Below, in pieces: positions 25,515 to 35,045 of a DNA stretch of 64,000 bases. The position numbers and the translations under genes were made by a program. Within the stretch, counting starts at the first letter, position 1. Each line of letters starts with the position of its first letter. The notes beneath the pieces were generated by a model. The model worked only from the letters and a program-made list of their open reading frames with translations, was not told the origin of the DNA and ran no database searches. The stretch is from Candidatus Thermochlorobacteriaceae bacterium (GTDB taxonomy: Bacteria; Bacteroidota; Chlorobiia; Chlorobiales; Thermochlorobacteraceae), in NCBI GenBank assembly GCA_029263855.1, contig JAJUFC010000008.1:62001-126000 (forward strand). Direction: 5' to 3'.

Positions 25515-27134
25515 TCACTTCATTGCGACATTTGCCGCCGCTGAAAGAATTTCAGCGACTCTGTTTAGGCTTGGCATAATCAAATCGAGCACGGGCGCGG
25601 GATAAACGCCGATGATGATGACAATCGCGGCAAGCGGCGCGAGCAGGGCGATTTCTCGTCCGTCCAAATCCACTTTGCCTTTCCAATCGTGGAAGTGCGC
25701 ATGTTCTTCGCCGTGATGTCCTTCCACTTCGTAAGCCGCGTTAGGCTTTCGCTCGCCCGTGAACATCGCTTTGTAAGCGCGAAGCAAATACGCGGCAGAA
25801 AGCAAAATGCCGAGCGTTCCAATCACTGAGAGAAGCCGCGTTTGCTCGACGGCGAATGCGCCGAGAAATACGAAGGCTTCCGCAACGAATCCCGACAGCG
25901 CGGGCATTCCCAAGTTGCCCATAAACGCCAGCATAATGAATCCCGCATAGACGGGCATATGCTTCGCCAAGCCGCCGAACTTGTCCATTTCCCGCGTGTG
26001 CGCACGTTCGTAAATCACGCCCACGAGCAAGAACATCATCGGCGAGAGCAATCCGTGCGAGAACATTTGAAGCATCGCGCCCGACATTCCGAGCGAGTTC
26101 ACCGCCGCAATGCCCAACAACACAAAGCCCATATGCGAGACGGACGAATACGCGACCATCTTTTTGAAGTCCGTTTGTGCAATCGCGCAGAACGCGCCAT
26201 AAACGATGCTAATCACGCCGAAGAGCGCAATCCACCACGCAAATTGTTGAAAGACTTCAGGGAAAATCGGGAAGTTAATGCGAAGCAAACCATAGCCGCC
26301 GAGTTTGAGAAGCACACCTGCAAGCACAACGGAAATTGGCGTTGGGGCTTCCACGTGCGCATCAGGAAGCCAGGTGTGGAACGGCACCATCGGCACTTTA
26401 ATCACAAATGCCAAGAAGAGTGCGAAGAACGCCAACGCGCGCAACAGATTGCCTTCCGACGGCGCAAGTGCCGAGCCTGAAATGAAATTCTGTTGATTCG
26501 CCATAGCAACCATGCTGAATGTGTTGCGTCCTGTTTCAGGGTCAATGACGCTGGCGTAGAGCGCGATAATCGCAAGGAGCATCAAGACAGAGCCGACAAG
26601 CGTGTAAATGAAAAACTTGATTGCCGCATATTCGCGATTTTTTCCGCCCCAAATTCCAATCAGGAAATACATCGGAATCAAGGTTACTTCCCAAAAGATG
26701 TAGAAGAGGAAGAAATCGAGCGCAAGAAAGCACCCCATCATCGACATCGACATCAAGTTATACAGCACGAAGTAACTCTTAACCGATTTTTCAATCGTCC
26801 AACTTGCGCCCACGCCCACGAGCGCGACAATCGCTGTTAGAATCACCATTGTAACCGACAATCCGTCAATGCCCATGAGGTAATCCGCACTGACGGTATA
26901 TCCGCCTAACTCAACCGAGAACCATGCCGCGCGCTCGACGAATTGGAACTTGCTCACGTCGTCAACGCCCGCGAGCGACGGGTTGTAGTTCTGCCAAATC
27001 ACAACGGCTAAAATGACTTGACCGACCGCCGCCAAAAGCGAGACCAAGCGAATCGTTTGCTTTTGCTCTTTGGGAATCAAGAGCGTAATCAGCGCGGCAA
27101 TCAGCGGAAGGAATGTGATGAGCGTTAAAGTCAT
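25515..27134 (-). CDS. nuoM: Complex I membrane subunit NuoM, with a histidine-rich loop
   Basis: This 539-residue antiporter-like subunit contains VKVPMVPFHTWLPDAHVEAPTPISVVLAG (conserved lysine and histidine helix) and KKMVAYSSVSHMGFVLLG, both diagnostic for the NuoM/NuoL family. It has about 14 membrane helices and normal length. Near the C-terminus a loop reads VEGHHGEEHAHFHDWKGK (DNA about 25681-25735), dense in histidine and acidic residues, which could bind metal or protons. It sits 50 bases after nuoL and 48 bases before nuoN. Confidence 0.97.
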   Translation of the reverse strand: MTLTLITFLPLIAALITLLIPKEQKQTIRLVSLLAAVGQVILAVVIWQNYNPSLAGVDDVSKFQFVERAAWFSVELGGYTVSADYLMGIDGLSVTMVILTAIVALVGVGASWTIEKSVKSYFVLYNLMSMSMMGCFLALDFFLFYIFWEVTLIPMYFLIGIWGGKNREYAAIKFFIYTLVGSVLMLLAIIALYASVIDPETGRNTFSMVAMANQQNFISGSALAPSEGNLLRALAFFALFLAFVIKVPMVPFHTWLPDAHVEAPTPISVVLAGVLLKLGGYGLLRINFPIFPEVFQQFAWWIALFGVISIVYGAFCAIAQTDFKKMVAYSSVSHMGFVLLGIAAVNSLGMSGAMLQMFSHGLLSPMMFLLVGVIYERAHTREMDKFGGLAKHMPVYAGFIMLAFMGNLGMPALSGFVAEAFVFLGAFAVEQTRLLSVIGTLGILLSAAYLLRAYKAMFTGERKPNAAYEVEGHHGEEHAHFHDWKGKVDLDGREIALLAPLAAIVIIIGVYPAPVLDLIMPSLNRVAEILSAAANVAMK

Positions 27135-27184
27135 GTCTGTAAATAAAATTTTTAAGATTGTGAGTTTGGTATGCTCTCTATGAA

Positions 27185-29275
27185 TTAGACCAATTTGCTA
27201 ACGAAGTAGCCAACGACGGCGATTAAGAGAAGCGCGATATACGTTTGTACTCGTCCCGTTTGCAGTTTTCGGAACAAGAGTCCGCTAATCTGCACGAGCG
27301 TCGCCGAGAGGTTGACGATTCCATCGACGACGAGTTTGTCGAAGCCACCGCTGAATGCCGAGAACTTCACACCCAAGTTTCCGATGCCTTTCACAAACGC
27401 GCCTTCCATGAAAGTGTCGTTGAACCAGTTCATCATTTTTGAAATCAAAACAAAGGGGCTTGCGATTGCGCCGATATTTTTGAGATAAGCAAGGTAAGCC
27501 ATCACTAATCCAAGCAAGGCTAATGAAATTGAGAGCGTAACGACTGTTCCGTGCGCGTGGTGCGAGGCTTCGGCGAGTTTCTGTTGTCGAAGGTCTTGGA
27601 AATGCGCTGTGCTGCTGTGTGAGTCGCCCGCATGAGGCGTTTCAGGTGCAATAGATTCGCCGCCACCGATTGCGCTAAACACTTGTGCCGCACCTTGCAA
27701 GCCTTCTTGTGTGATTCCGACTTTCGTTTCAGGCGTTTTGACCGCTTGCATAAACCAACCGTGTTCGCCATCGAGCGGATTGGGCGAGAAGACGAAGAAG
27801 AACGACATCGCTGCCAAAATCACCAGCGGAATCGTCATTACGGGCGCAGATTCATGAATTTCGCCATGGTGATGATTGTCGCCGTGTCCGTGATGATGAT
27901 GGTTGTCGGCAGACATGGGCTTTTCGCTCGATCGATTTTCTCCGAAGAACACCATAAACCATTGGCGTCCCATGTAGAACGGCGTGAGCAACGCCGCCGA
28001 AAATCCGAGAACGGGAATTATCATCGCCCAACTGCCTTCAACATTGGCGTAGCCGACTGCGCCCGCTAAAATCGCGTCTTTGCTCAAAAAGCCCGTGAAG
28101 AGCGGCAAGCCCGCCAGCGCGAATAGGCAAATCGTGAAAGTGGCGAAGGTAATTGGCATTTTCTTCATCAAGCCGCCCATATAACGCATATCTTGCTCAT
28201 GATGCGTCGCGTGAATGACCGAACCTGACCCCAAGAAAAGCCCCGCTTTGAAAAAGGCGTGCGTAACGAGGTGAAAAAGCGCCGCCGCAAACGCGCCAAC
28301 GCCCATGCCCATGACCATATAGCCGAGTTGCGAGAGCGTTGAATAGGCAAGCACGCGCTTGATGTCGTTCTGCGTGATGGCAATCGTCGCCGCAAAGAAC
28401 GCCGTAACCGCGCCGATGACGGCGATAATCGCAAGCGCGTCGGGCGTGAGAATCACGAAGACGCGCGCCACGAGATACACGCCTGCCGCAACCATCGTCG
28501 CCGCGTGAATGAGCGCGGAAACGGGGGTTGGACCTTCCATCGCGTCAGGAAGCCATGTGTGAAGCGGAAACTGTGCCGATTTTCCGACGCAACCCATAAA
28601 GAGCAATACGCCTGCAACGGTCAGCCATCCTTCACCCCAAGTGAATTTGCCTTCGCCAATGTTTTGATAAATCTCTTGATAATTGAAGGTTTGAAATTGC
28701 GCGAAGAGAATCAAAATGCCGAGCCAAAACCCAATGTCGCCGACGCGGTTGAGCATAAAGGCTTTGTTTTGCGCCGCCGCCGCCGAATCGCGCTCGAAGT
28801 AAAATCCAATCAAAAGGAACGACGACAACCCGACGAGTTCCCAAAAGCAGTAAATCGCGAAGAGGTTGTTGGAGAGAACGATGCCGAGCATTGAGAAGGT
28901 GAAAATGCCGAGATAGCCGAAGTAACGCTCGTAGCGCGGTTCGCCCGCCATATAGCCCATTGAGAAGAAATGCACCAGGAAACTAATTCCTGTAACCACA
29001 ATCAGCATGACGGCGGTGATTTTATCAATCAAGATTCCGAGTTTGATTTCCATCGTGCCTAAATTCGCCCATGTAAAATTCCATTCTTGTTGGAAATTCT
29101 CTTGACCTAACGCCGAAAATGCCACATAGAGCGATAAGCCTAACGAAACGGCAATGATGCCAGTCGCAAGAAAGTCGCCATTTCTTGGGAGTTTCTTTCC
29201 GAAGAAAATTTGCACCGCAAAGGAAAGGAGCGGGAGCAATAAGATGTAGATGCTGTATTGAATCAGGTCAGGCAT
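27185..29275 (-). CDS. nuoL: Complex I membrane subunit NuoL, with a histidine-rich insert
   Basis: This 696-residue subunit is the distal pump of complex I, with the long lateral helix at its C-terminus. GKSAQFPLHTWLPDAMEGPTPVSALIHAATMV and KRVLAYSTLSQLGYMVMGMG identify it. Compared with a typical NuoL (about 610-650 residues) it carries extra soluble sequence: a loop with NHHHHGHGDNHHHGEIHE (about residues 455-472, DNA about 27852-27905), and a further stretch of about 75 residues rich in Gly, Ala and His before the last helices. It is the eleventh-largest gene of the operon's middle, 38 bases after nuoK. Confidence 0.97.
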   Translation of the reverse strand: MPDLIQYSIYILLLPLLSFAVQIFFGKKLPRNGDFLATGIIAVSLGLSLYVAFSALGQENFQQEWNFTWANLGTMEIKLGILIDKITAVMLIVVTGISFLVHFFSMGYMAGEPRYERYFGYLGIFTFSMLGIVLSNNLFAIYCFWELVGLSSFLLIGFYFERDSAAAAQNKAFMLNRVGDIGFWLGILILFAQFQTFNYQEIYQNIGEGKFTWGEGWLTVAGVLLFMGCVGKSAQFPLHTWLPDAMEGPTPVSALIHAATMVAAGVYLVARVFVILTPDALAIIAVIGAVTAFFAATIAITQNDIKRVLAYSTLSQLGYMVMGMGVGAFAAALFHLVTHAFFKAGLFLGSGSVIHATHHEQDMRYMGGLMKKMPITFATFTICLFALAGLPLFTGFLSKDAILAGAVGYANVEGSWAMIIPVLGFSAALLTPFYMGRQWFMVFFGENRSSEKPMSADNHHHHGHGDNHHHGEIHESAPVMTIPLVILAAMSFFFVFSPNPLDGEHGWFMQAVKTPETKVGITQEGLQGAAQVFSAIGGGESIAPETPHAGDSHSSTAHFQDLRQQKLAEASHHAHGTVVTLSISLALLGLVMAYLAYLKNIGAIASPFVLISKMMNWFNDTFMEGAFVKGIGNLGVKFSAFSGGFDKLVVDGIVNLSATLVQISGLLFRKLQTGRVQTYIALLLIAVVGYFVSKLV

Positions 29276-29313
29276 GTTTCTCTGTGAGATTTTAGAATTA
29301 GAGTGAGTTTCTT

Positions 29314-29622
29314 CTATTCGCGCATCGTATCGATTTCGCCAATATCAACGGTTTTGAATCTGGCGTAGATGTTGAGTACAATGGCTAAGGCGACAGCCGC
29401 TTCCGCCGCCGCAAGAATGATACCGAACATTGAAAACATCACGCCGCTCATGGTGCCGTTAAATTTTGAGAATGCGACGAGATTCAAATTTGCCGCATTT
29501 AAGATGAGTTCAACGCCCATCAACACGACAACCGCATTGCGGCGCGTCATGATGCCGAAGAGTCCGAGCGAAAATAAAATCGCTGAAAGCACGAGAAAAT
29601 GATTCAATCCAATTTCAGGCAT
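29314..29622 (-). CDS. nuoK: Complex I membrane subunit NuoK
   Basis: This 102-residue protein has three membrane helices. The second contains the buried glutamate of the proton path (VVLMGVELILNAANLNLVAF, about residues 31-50) and the third has ILAAAEAAVALAIVLNIYAR. Length and motifs are standard. It lies 32 bases after nuoJ and 38 bases before nuoL. Confidence 0.96.
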   Translation of the reverse strand: MPEIGLNHFLVLSAILFSLGLFGIMTRRNAVVVLMGVELILNAANLNLVAFSKFNGTMSGVMFSMFGIILAAAEAAVALAIVLNIYARFKTVDIGEIDTMRE

Positions 29623-29654
29623 ATCGATGTTTTGAATTTAGAATTTCAGTTGAA

Positions 29655-30188
29655 CTACTTGCTTGCACTTACTTTGCTATCCGAGCGTGCGATGTATGCC
29701 GCACCAATCAGCGCGACAAAAAGCAGAATCGAGACAATTTCAAACGGAAGCACATAGTTTGTAATGACTTCGTAGCCAATCGGCTCGACCACCGTCGTTG
29801 TTCGTTGTTCGCCTGTGTGCCACTTTGCGCGAAAGAGAAAGGTGTAAAGAAGCGAGCCTAATATCGCGAGCATAATCAATAACGATGGAACTAAGTTGAA
29901 CACATCGGTCAAAAGCCGTTCTTGGGTAATTTTATTGGTGAGCATCACGCCGAATAGAAGCAAAATCAAAATTCCGCCGACATAAACAACGATTTGCGTT
30001 ACGGCAACGAAATCCGCACTCAAATACACATACATCGCGCTGATACCGAAGAGCGTGAAGAGCAAGGAGAACGCGGAGTAAATGATGCTTCTCACAAAAA
30101 CAACCATCGCCGCCGATACCACGATGAGTATGGCAAAGAGGTAGAAGATGGCTTGGTAGGCAAATACGCCGAAGTCAAAGTTTTCCAT
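29655..30188 (-). CDS. nuoJ: Complex I membrane subunit NuoJ
   Basis: This 177-residue protein has five hydrophobic helices. FTLFGISAMYVYLSADFVAV followed by TQIVVYVGGILILLLFGVML (about residues 42-81) is the conserved region with the pi-bulge helix that links quinone chemistry to pumping. It is separated from nuoI by a 104-bp gap holding a strong hairpin, the only long gap in this half of the operon, and lies 32 bases before nuoK. Confidence 0.95.
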   Translation of the reverse strand: MENFDFGVFAYQAIFYLFAILIVVSAAMVVFVRSIIYSAFSLLFTLFGISAMYVYLSADFVAVTQIVVYVGGILILLLFGVMLTNKITQERLLTDVFNLVPSLLIMLAILGSLLYTFLFRAKWHTGEQRTTTVVEPIGYEVITNYVLPFEIVSILLFVALIGAAYIARSDSKVSASK

Positions 30189-30245
30189 TGTTCAAGAAGG
30201 TTTTACAAGAAGTTTTAGTCGTTTGCTTACGATTCATTTTGTGTG

Positions 30246-30285
30246 ATGAGCACGGGAAGCGTTTCCACTAACGCCTCCCGCTCAT
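30246..30285 (-). promoter_or_regulatory. Intra-operon hairpin between nuoI and nuoJ
   Basis: On the minus strand ATGAGCGGGAGGCGTT pairs with AACGCTTCCCGTGCTCAT across a 6-base loop; there is one 2-base bulge and one G-T pair. No T-run follows, so it is unlikely to be a simple terminator. It probably stabilises or punctuates the operon transcript between the peripheral-arm genes and the membrane-arm genes. Confidence 0.6.
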
Positions 30286-30292
30286 TTTTCAA

Positions 30293-31249
30293 TTATTCTC
30301 CGCCTTCGGCTTGTTTTTTTGCCGCTTCTTCGGCGGCTTTTTTCGCCGCAAGTTTTGCCGCCATCATCGGTGGCAATTTTTTGGCGGGTTGAGCCTCGCC
30401 GCTTGGCGTTTCGGCTTTCGGCGTTTCGGCAGGTTCGGCTTTGGCTTCGGGTGTTGCGGTTGCGCTGCTGTCTGCTCCGGCTTTTTTCGCCGCAAGTTTT
30501 GCCGCCATCATCGGTGGCAGTTTTTTGGCGGGTGCTTCTGCCGCCGCAGGTGTTGATTCGGCTGTTGGTGCGCTTACGGGTGCTTCTGCGCTTGCCGATG
30601 CTGCCGCTTTCTTCGCCGCTAACGGAGAGACGCGCGCGCCTGCTGCGGGTGCCGCTTTCGGAGCCGCCGCCTTTTTCGCCTTCTCTTCTTCTTCATATTT
30701 GGCGAGTTTTTCGCGCTTCTCTTTTTCTTTTTCTACTGTGAGGACGCTGAAATGATAATTGAAGTTAGAGCGGTCGATTTCGGCGAAGTCATGAACGGGC
30801 GTCATTGTCAGGCACTCGGTCGGGCACGGGTAGGTGCAAAGCCCACAGTACATGCACTTTGCCATATCGATGTCGAACTTCGAGAGCCAAAGTTTCTTTT
30901 TGCTGCCGTCGCTCGTTGTGCCGAGCTCTTCAATGTCGTCGGGCGTGGCTTTGAACGATTCAATCGTGATGCAATTTACAGGACAAGCGTTGGCGCATTG
31001 ATTGCAGGCGATACAGTCGTCGGCATTGTTGTGCAAGCGGTTGCGCGAAAAGTCCGGCGTCGGAATCGTTTCGCTTGGATACTGAATCGTTACTAGCCCT
31101 TCGTTGAGCTTGTTGAAATAGTTATCGTCATCTATGAGGGCAGTTTCTTCGCGCCACTTGGTCGCATTCGCCAGGTGTTTGAGCGTGATGCTCATTCCGC
31201 CGATGACCGACGAAACGCCTTTCTTTATGGAATCCACATACTCCGACAT
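30293..31249 (-). CDS. nuoI: Complex I iron-sulfur subunit NuoI with a long Ala/Lys/Pro-rich tail
   Basis: This 318-residue protein has a normal NuoI core (about 185 residues). The core carries two 4Fe-4S motifs, CIACNQCANACPVNC (about residues 78-92) and CMYCGLCTYPCPTEC (about 132-146), which carry electrons towards cluster N2. After residue 185 comes a tail of about 130 residues that is nearly all Ala, Lys, Pro and Glu. It contains two copies of KKLPPMMAAKLAAKKA and a weaker SPLAAKKAAASA. The tail is likely disordered with amphipathic helices. Most NuoI proteins are 160-230 residues, so it is an unusual extension; with no NADH module it could help dock an alternative electron donor (inference). 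Confidence 0.95.
   Translation of the reverse strand: MSEYVDSIKKGVSSVIGGMSITLKHLANATKWREETALIDDDNYFNKLNEGLVTIQYPSETIPTPDFSRNRLHNNADDCIACNQCANACPVNCITIESFKATPDDIEELGTTSDGSKKKLWLSKFDIDMAKCMYCGLCTYPCPTECLTMTPVHDFAEIDRSNFNYHFSVLTVEKEKEKREKLAKYEEEEKAKKAAAPKAAPAAGARVSPLAAKKAAASASAEAPVSAPTAESTPAAAEAPAKKLPPMMAAKLAAKKAGADSSATATPEAKAEPAETPKAETPSGEAQPAKKLPPMMAAKLAAKKAAEEAAKKQAEGGE
30335..30533. repeat. Two ~55-bp direct repeats within nuoI
   Basis: Nearly identical segments at 30335-30389 and 30479-30533, 144 bp apart in register with the codons, encode the two KKLPPMMAAKLAAKKA modules of the NuoI tail. They differ at one or two bases, which points to a recent internal duplication or gene conversion. 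Confidence 0.85.
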
Positions 31250-31310
31250 AATGTAACAGTTTAGAATTTTTGAAGATTACACTCTTAGCATTCTGCTTCC
31301 TGCCTCTTGC

Positions 31311-32438
31311 TTATCGCACATAGAGTTCCCAAACCGCCGCAAAGACGAAGATGAGAAGCGCGATTGGCGTTAAGACTTTCCAACAGAGATACATCAGTTG
31401 GTCAACTCGGAATCTTGGGAAGGTCCAGCGAACCCACATCATCACAATCACAAAGAAGAATCCTTTGAGGATAATCCAGAACGCGCCCCAAACCGGACCG
31501 CTCGTCCAATCGTTGAGCGCGACGCCGCCGATGTTCGGAAGTGGCGAGTTCCAACCGCCCAAGAAGAGCACGGAAAGAATCACACTGGTCATGAACATGG
31601 AGGCATATTCAGCAAGGAAAATCATGGCGAATTTCATTCCGCCATATTCGGTGAAGTAGCCGGAGACGAGTTCGGATTCGGCTTCGGGAATGTCGAACGG
31701 CGCGCGATTGCACTCGGCAAGGGCGGCGATGAAGTAGATAATCATCGCAATCCACGCCACAGGCGATTGAAAGACGGCGTAATGCAAAATGCCAAGTTCG
31801 CCACTTTGCGACATCACGATTTTTTGCATTGAGAGCGAACCTGCCATCATCACCCCAACGAGAATCGCAATGCTCGCGGGAATTTCGTAACTGACGACCT
31901 GCGCCACGCTACGCACCGCGCCAAAGAGCGACCACTTGTTGTTTGAGCCCCAACCGCACATCAAAATTCCGACAGCTTCGACGGAGACGATGGAAACGGC
32001 GTAGAACACGCCCACATTTAAATCTGCTCCGATAAATTCGCTACTGAACGGAAGCACGGCATACGCGGCAAACGCGCCCACGAAAATGATGAGCGGTCCT
32101 AACACAAACAGCGGCTTATCGGCGGCAATCGGAACAATGTCTTCTTTTTGAATCAATTTCAGAATGTCGGCGATTGTTTGAAGCAAGCCCCATTTGCCTG
32201 TCTCGTTTGGTCCGATACGGTCCTGCATAAACGCAGACACTTTGCGCTCTCCATACACGCCGACATAGAGCGCATACAGCGCGATGAACACGAGCGGAAT
32301 GGCAGGAATTGCAAAAATGCCGACAGGAACGCCAAAGACTTCGAGCGATTCAAAGGCTTTAACCCAAGAGTTTTCCGCCTGAACGGGAACGGCGGTTGCA
32401 GTAAGCGCGTCGGGCACAAGTAGGGCTAATGGCTTCAT
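31311..32438 (-). CDS. nuoH: Complex I membrane subunit NuoH
   Basis: This 375-residue membrane protein, read from the ATG at 32438, forms the quinone tunnel entrance. [25 protein letters not shown] (about residues 63-87) and [29 protein letters not shown] are diagnostic loops with the conserved charged residues. A longer frame from 32534 would overlap the nuoD stop by 56 bases and looks artificial. The [10 protein letters not shown] start gives a short extra N-terminal hydrophobic stretch and PVQAENSW before the usual first helix, possibly a signal-like extension. The gene is 40 bases after nuoD. Confidence 0.95.
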   Translation of the reverse strand: MKPLALLVPDALTATAVPVQAENSWVKAFESLEVFGVPVGIFAIPAIPLVFIALYALYVGVYGERKVSAFMQDRIGPNETGKWGLLQTIADILKLIQKEDIVPIAADKPLFVLGPLIIFVGAFAAYAVLPFSSEFIGADLNVGVFYAVSIVSVEAVGILMCGWGSNNKWSLFGAVRSVAQVVSYEIPASIAILVGVMMAGSLSMQKIVMSQSGELGILHYAVFQSPVAWIAMIIYFIAALAECNRAPFDIPEAESELVSGYFTEYGGMKFAMIFLAEYASMFMTSVILSVLFLGGWNSPLPNIGGVALNDWTSGPVWGAFWIILKGFFFVIVMMWVRWTFPRFRVDQLMYLCWKVLTPIALLIFVFAAVWELYVR

Positions 32439-32478
32439 CTCAATTTGGAAATGTTTTGAATGAATTAAAACGGTCGAA

Positions 32479-33678
32479 TTATCGGTCAACTTCGCCAAGC
32501 ACGATGTCGATGCTTCCAAGAATGGCGACGACATCGGAAATCAGATTGCCTTTCGCCAGTTCGGGCAAGACCGAAAGATTCACGAAGCAAGCGGCGCGCG
32601 CTTTGCATCGGAACGGTTTGGTGCCTTTGCCGTCGGCTATCACGTAGAAGCCCACTTCGCCTCTTGGGTTTTCATCTCGCGCATAGACTTCGCCTGCGGG
32701 CGGCTTGATGCGTTTCGGCACGGCGGCGTGCGGGTCGAAGTTCGGGTCTTCGGGCATCTTGTCGATGCACTGTTGAATGATTTTTAGGCTCTCGTAAATT
32801 TCGTAGCAACGCACCAAGTGCCGCGATAGGCTATCGCCGATGATGGAGAGTTTTCCATCAGGCACGACCACGTCAAATTCAAGTTCGGGATAAATGGAGT
32901 AGGGGTCGTTTTTGCGCAAATCCCATTTTACGCCTGAACCGCGAAGCATTGGACCCGAACAGCCATAGTTGATGGCGACATCGGCAGGCAAGATGCCAAT
33001 GCCGCGCGTGCGTTCAATGAACAGTTCGTTTTCAGTGAGAAGCGCCATCATCTCGTCGACTTTGGGCTTGTAGTATTTGACGAACTCTGCGACGCGCTGT
33101 TTGAACTTTGGCGGAAAATTATGCGAGACACCGCCAACCCAAATGTAGTTGTAAAGCATTCGTGCGCCGCAAAGCCATTCGAGCAAGGTGAGAATGTGCT
33201 CGCGGTCTCGCATAATGTGCAAAAATGGCGTGAACGCCCCAATGTCCAATCCGTAAGTGGCAATCGCGACTTGGTGCGAGGCAATGCGTTGCAATTCCGC
33301 GACAATCACACGCATGAACTCTACTCGGCGCGGCACTTCGATGTTGAGCAATTTTTCAACCGCCATCACAAACGCATGCTCGGTGTTCATCGCCGAAAGG
33401 TAGTCCATTCTATCCGTGTAAGGAATGACTTTTTGATAGTCGAGGGCTTCGGCATGTTTTTCAAAACAGCGATGCAAATAGCCCATGTGCGGTGTCGCTT
33501 TCATGACCACTTCGCCATCGGTAATGAGTTCGACGCGCAAAACGCCGTGCGTTGCAGGATGTTGCGGACCCATGTTCAGCGTCATGTATTCCGTGTCGAG
33601 GTCTTTCTCAACGATATATTGATTTGAGCCTGTCTGCGAGAGGCGCGTCTTCGGGCTATATTCCAGTGTTTCCGCCAT
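32479..33678 (-). CDS. nuoD: Complex I quinone-binding subunit NuoD
   Basis: This 399-residue protein is the 49-kDa subunit homologue lining the quinone site. It contains [20 protein letters not shown] (about residues 32-51, with the quinone-binding His) and the family's [28 protein letters not shown] and ends in [12 protein letters not shown]. Length and ends are standard. It is unfused to NuoC, which is encoded separately 181 bases upstream, an unusually large gap for this operon in which nothing recognisable was found. Confidence 0.97.
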   Translation of the reverse strand: MAETLEYSPKTRLSQTGSNQYIVEKDLDTEYMTLNMGPQHPATHGVLRVELITDGEVVMKATPHMGYLHRCFEKHAEALDYQKVIPYTDRMDYLSAMNTEHAFVMAVEKLLNIEVPRRVEFMRVIVAELQRIASHQVAIATYGLDIGAFTPFLHIMRDREHILTLLEWLCGARMLYNYIWVGGVSHNFPPKFKQRVAEFVKYYKPKVDEMMALLTENELFIERTRGIGILPADVAINYGCSGPMLRGSGVKWDLRKNDPYSIYPELEFDVVVPDGKLSIIGDSLSRHLVRCYEIYESLKIIQQCIDKMPEDPNFDPHAAVPKRIKPPAGEVYARDENPRGEVGFYVIADGKGTKPFRCKARAACFVNLSVLPELAKGNLISDVVAILGSIDIVLGEVDR

Positions 33679-33859
33679 ATTTTGAACTGATTAGTAATTA
33701 TGAATTGCTATTGTGATTGCAACTTGTTAATTCAACTTTGAAAACAAAATCGCTTCAAAGCTTTCTTTTGATAGAATGAAATTCGGCGTTCTTAGAACTT
33801 CACTACTACAATTTGAACGCTTTGAAACGACTTATGCGAGTTTTCGCTCGAAGGTTTTA

Positions 33860-34354
33860 TCAATACGGCACTTTAATTCCGTGATAGTATTCCTGAACCG
33901 TGTAATCTTTTCGGAGCGGGTGTCCTTCCCAATCGTTAGGGCAAAGGATTCGCCGCAAATCGGGATTACCTTCGAAGACAATGCCGACTAAGTCGTAGGC
34001 TTCGCGCTCGTGCCATTCTGCGGTGCGCCAAATTTCTGCCACGCTTGGAATCGTGTTGTTTTCCTTTGTGCACTTCAATTTGACCGCGATTTTATGCTGA
34101 TAGGCGGAAAGCGATTCGAGGTTATAGACTGCCCCAAGCGTTCCGTCGCCGTAATCAACGCCTGAAAGGCAAGCGAGATAGTCAAATTTCAATCGCTCGT
34201 CGGTGCGCATGAAGTAAGCCATTGGTTGCCAAAGCGTGTGGTCGAGCACAGTAAAGTTTGGCATGGTGCGGCTGTTGTCAAGGTCGGAAACGGTTTCGGC
34301 TCCAAATTCTTCCTTGATAATCGCGTGGATTTGTTCAGGCGTTAGTTTTGACAT
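33860..34354 (-). CDS. nuoC: Complex I subunit NuoC
   Basis: This 164-residue protein is the 30-kDa subunit homologue. The EREAYDLVGIVFEGNPDLRRIL and NDWEGHPLRKDY stretches (about residues 116-150) form the family signature. It lies between nuoB (13 bases upstream) and nuoD, as separate proteins rather than the NuoCD fusion of enterobacteria. It ends with a short YYHGIKVPY tail. Confidence 0.96.
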   Translation of the reverse strand: MSKLTPEQIHAIIKEEFGAETVSDLDNSRTMPNFTVLDHTLWQPMAYFMRTDERLKFDYLACLSGVDYGDGTLGAVYNLESLSAYQHKIAVKLKCTKENNTIPSVAEIWRTAEWHEREAYDLVGIVFEGNPDLRRILCPNDWEGHPLRKDYTVQEYYHGIKVPY

Positions 34355-34367
34355 AACTGTTGAGATT

Positions 34368-34994
34368 TTACGCGGTTACTTCCTCGACTTCTTGTTTTGG
34401 CTTTTCAGTCGCGGGCGATTTGACATTGGCGTTGAACGGGTGCGCCGCGATGATGACTTCTTCGGCGGGCGCAGACTTTGCCGCGATTTTTTGCAACGCT
34501 TCTTTTCGAGTTAGACCCAATCGCTCTTCACGAATCAATTCTTGAATTTTCATCAAACCGCCAATCAAGGCTTCGGGGCGCGGCGGACAGCCGGGCACAT
34601 ACACATCAACAGGAATCACACGGTCGACACCCTTGACGACGTGGTAACCGTGTTCCCAATACGGACCGCCGCAGTTGGCGCAGCTGCCCATTGATAGCAC
34701 ATAGCGCGGCTCGGACATTTGGTCGTAAAGACGCTTGACGCGCTCCGCCATCTTGAAGGTTACCGTTCCCGCCACAATCATCAAATCGGATTGGCGCGGC
34801 GAAGAACGCGGAAAGATGCCGAACCGTTCAAGGTCGTAGTTCGAGGCGTTAGTCGCCATCATTTCAATCGCGCAACAGGCAAGACCAAACGACATTGGCC
34901 ACAACGAGGATAGGCGCGACCAGTTGAGCAGGTCCTCAACTTTGGTAACTATCGCTCCGCCGTTAGAAATTTTTGCATCGAGAAGACTTGGCAT
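34368..34994 (-). CDS. nuoB: Complex I iron-sulfur subunit NuoB (cluster N2), with C-terminal tail
   Basis: This 208-residue protein binds the terminal cluster N2. The four ligands are visible: the tandem pair in [22 protein letters not shown] and [11 protein letters not shown]. The core ends near residue 170. A tail of about 35 residues rich in Ala, Glu and Pro (from [11 protein letters not shown] to [11 protein letters not shown]) follows, echoing the tails on NuoA and NuoI. It lies 51 bases after nuoA. Confidence 0.97.
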   Translation of the reverse strand: MPSLLDAKISNGGAIVTKVEDLLNWSRLSSLWPMSFGLACCAIEMMATNASNYDLERFGIFPRSSPRQSDLMIVAGTVTFKMAERVKRLYDQMSEPRYVLSMGSCANCGGPYWEHGYHVVKGVDRVIPVDVYVPGCPPRPEALIGGLMKIQELIREERLGLTRKEALQKIAAKSAPAEEVIIAAHPFNANVKSPATEKPKQEVEEVTA

Positions 34995-35045
34995 AATCGT
35001 TTCTCAGGTTTGATTAACAAAGAATAAAACTTGTTGGGCTTGAAC

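Noticed and set aside
32439-32534. Longer N-terminus for NuoH
   Set aside because: It would overlap nuoD by 56 bases and has no conserved features. The ATG at 32438 is sufficient.
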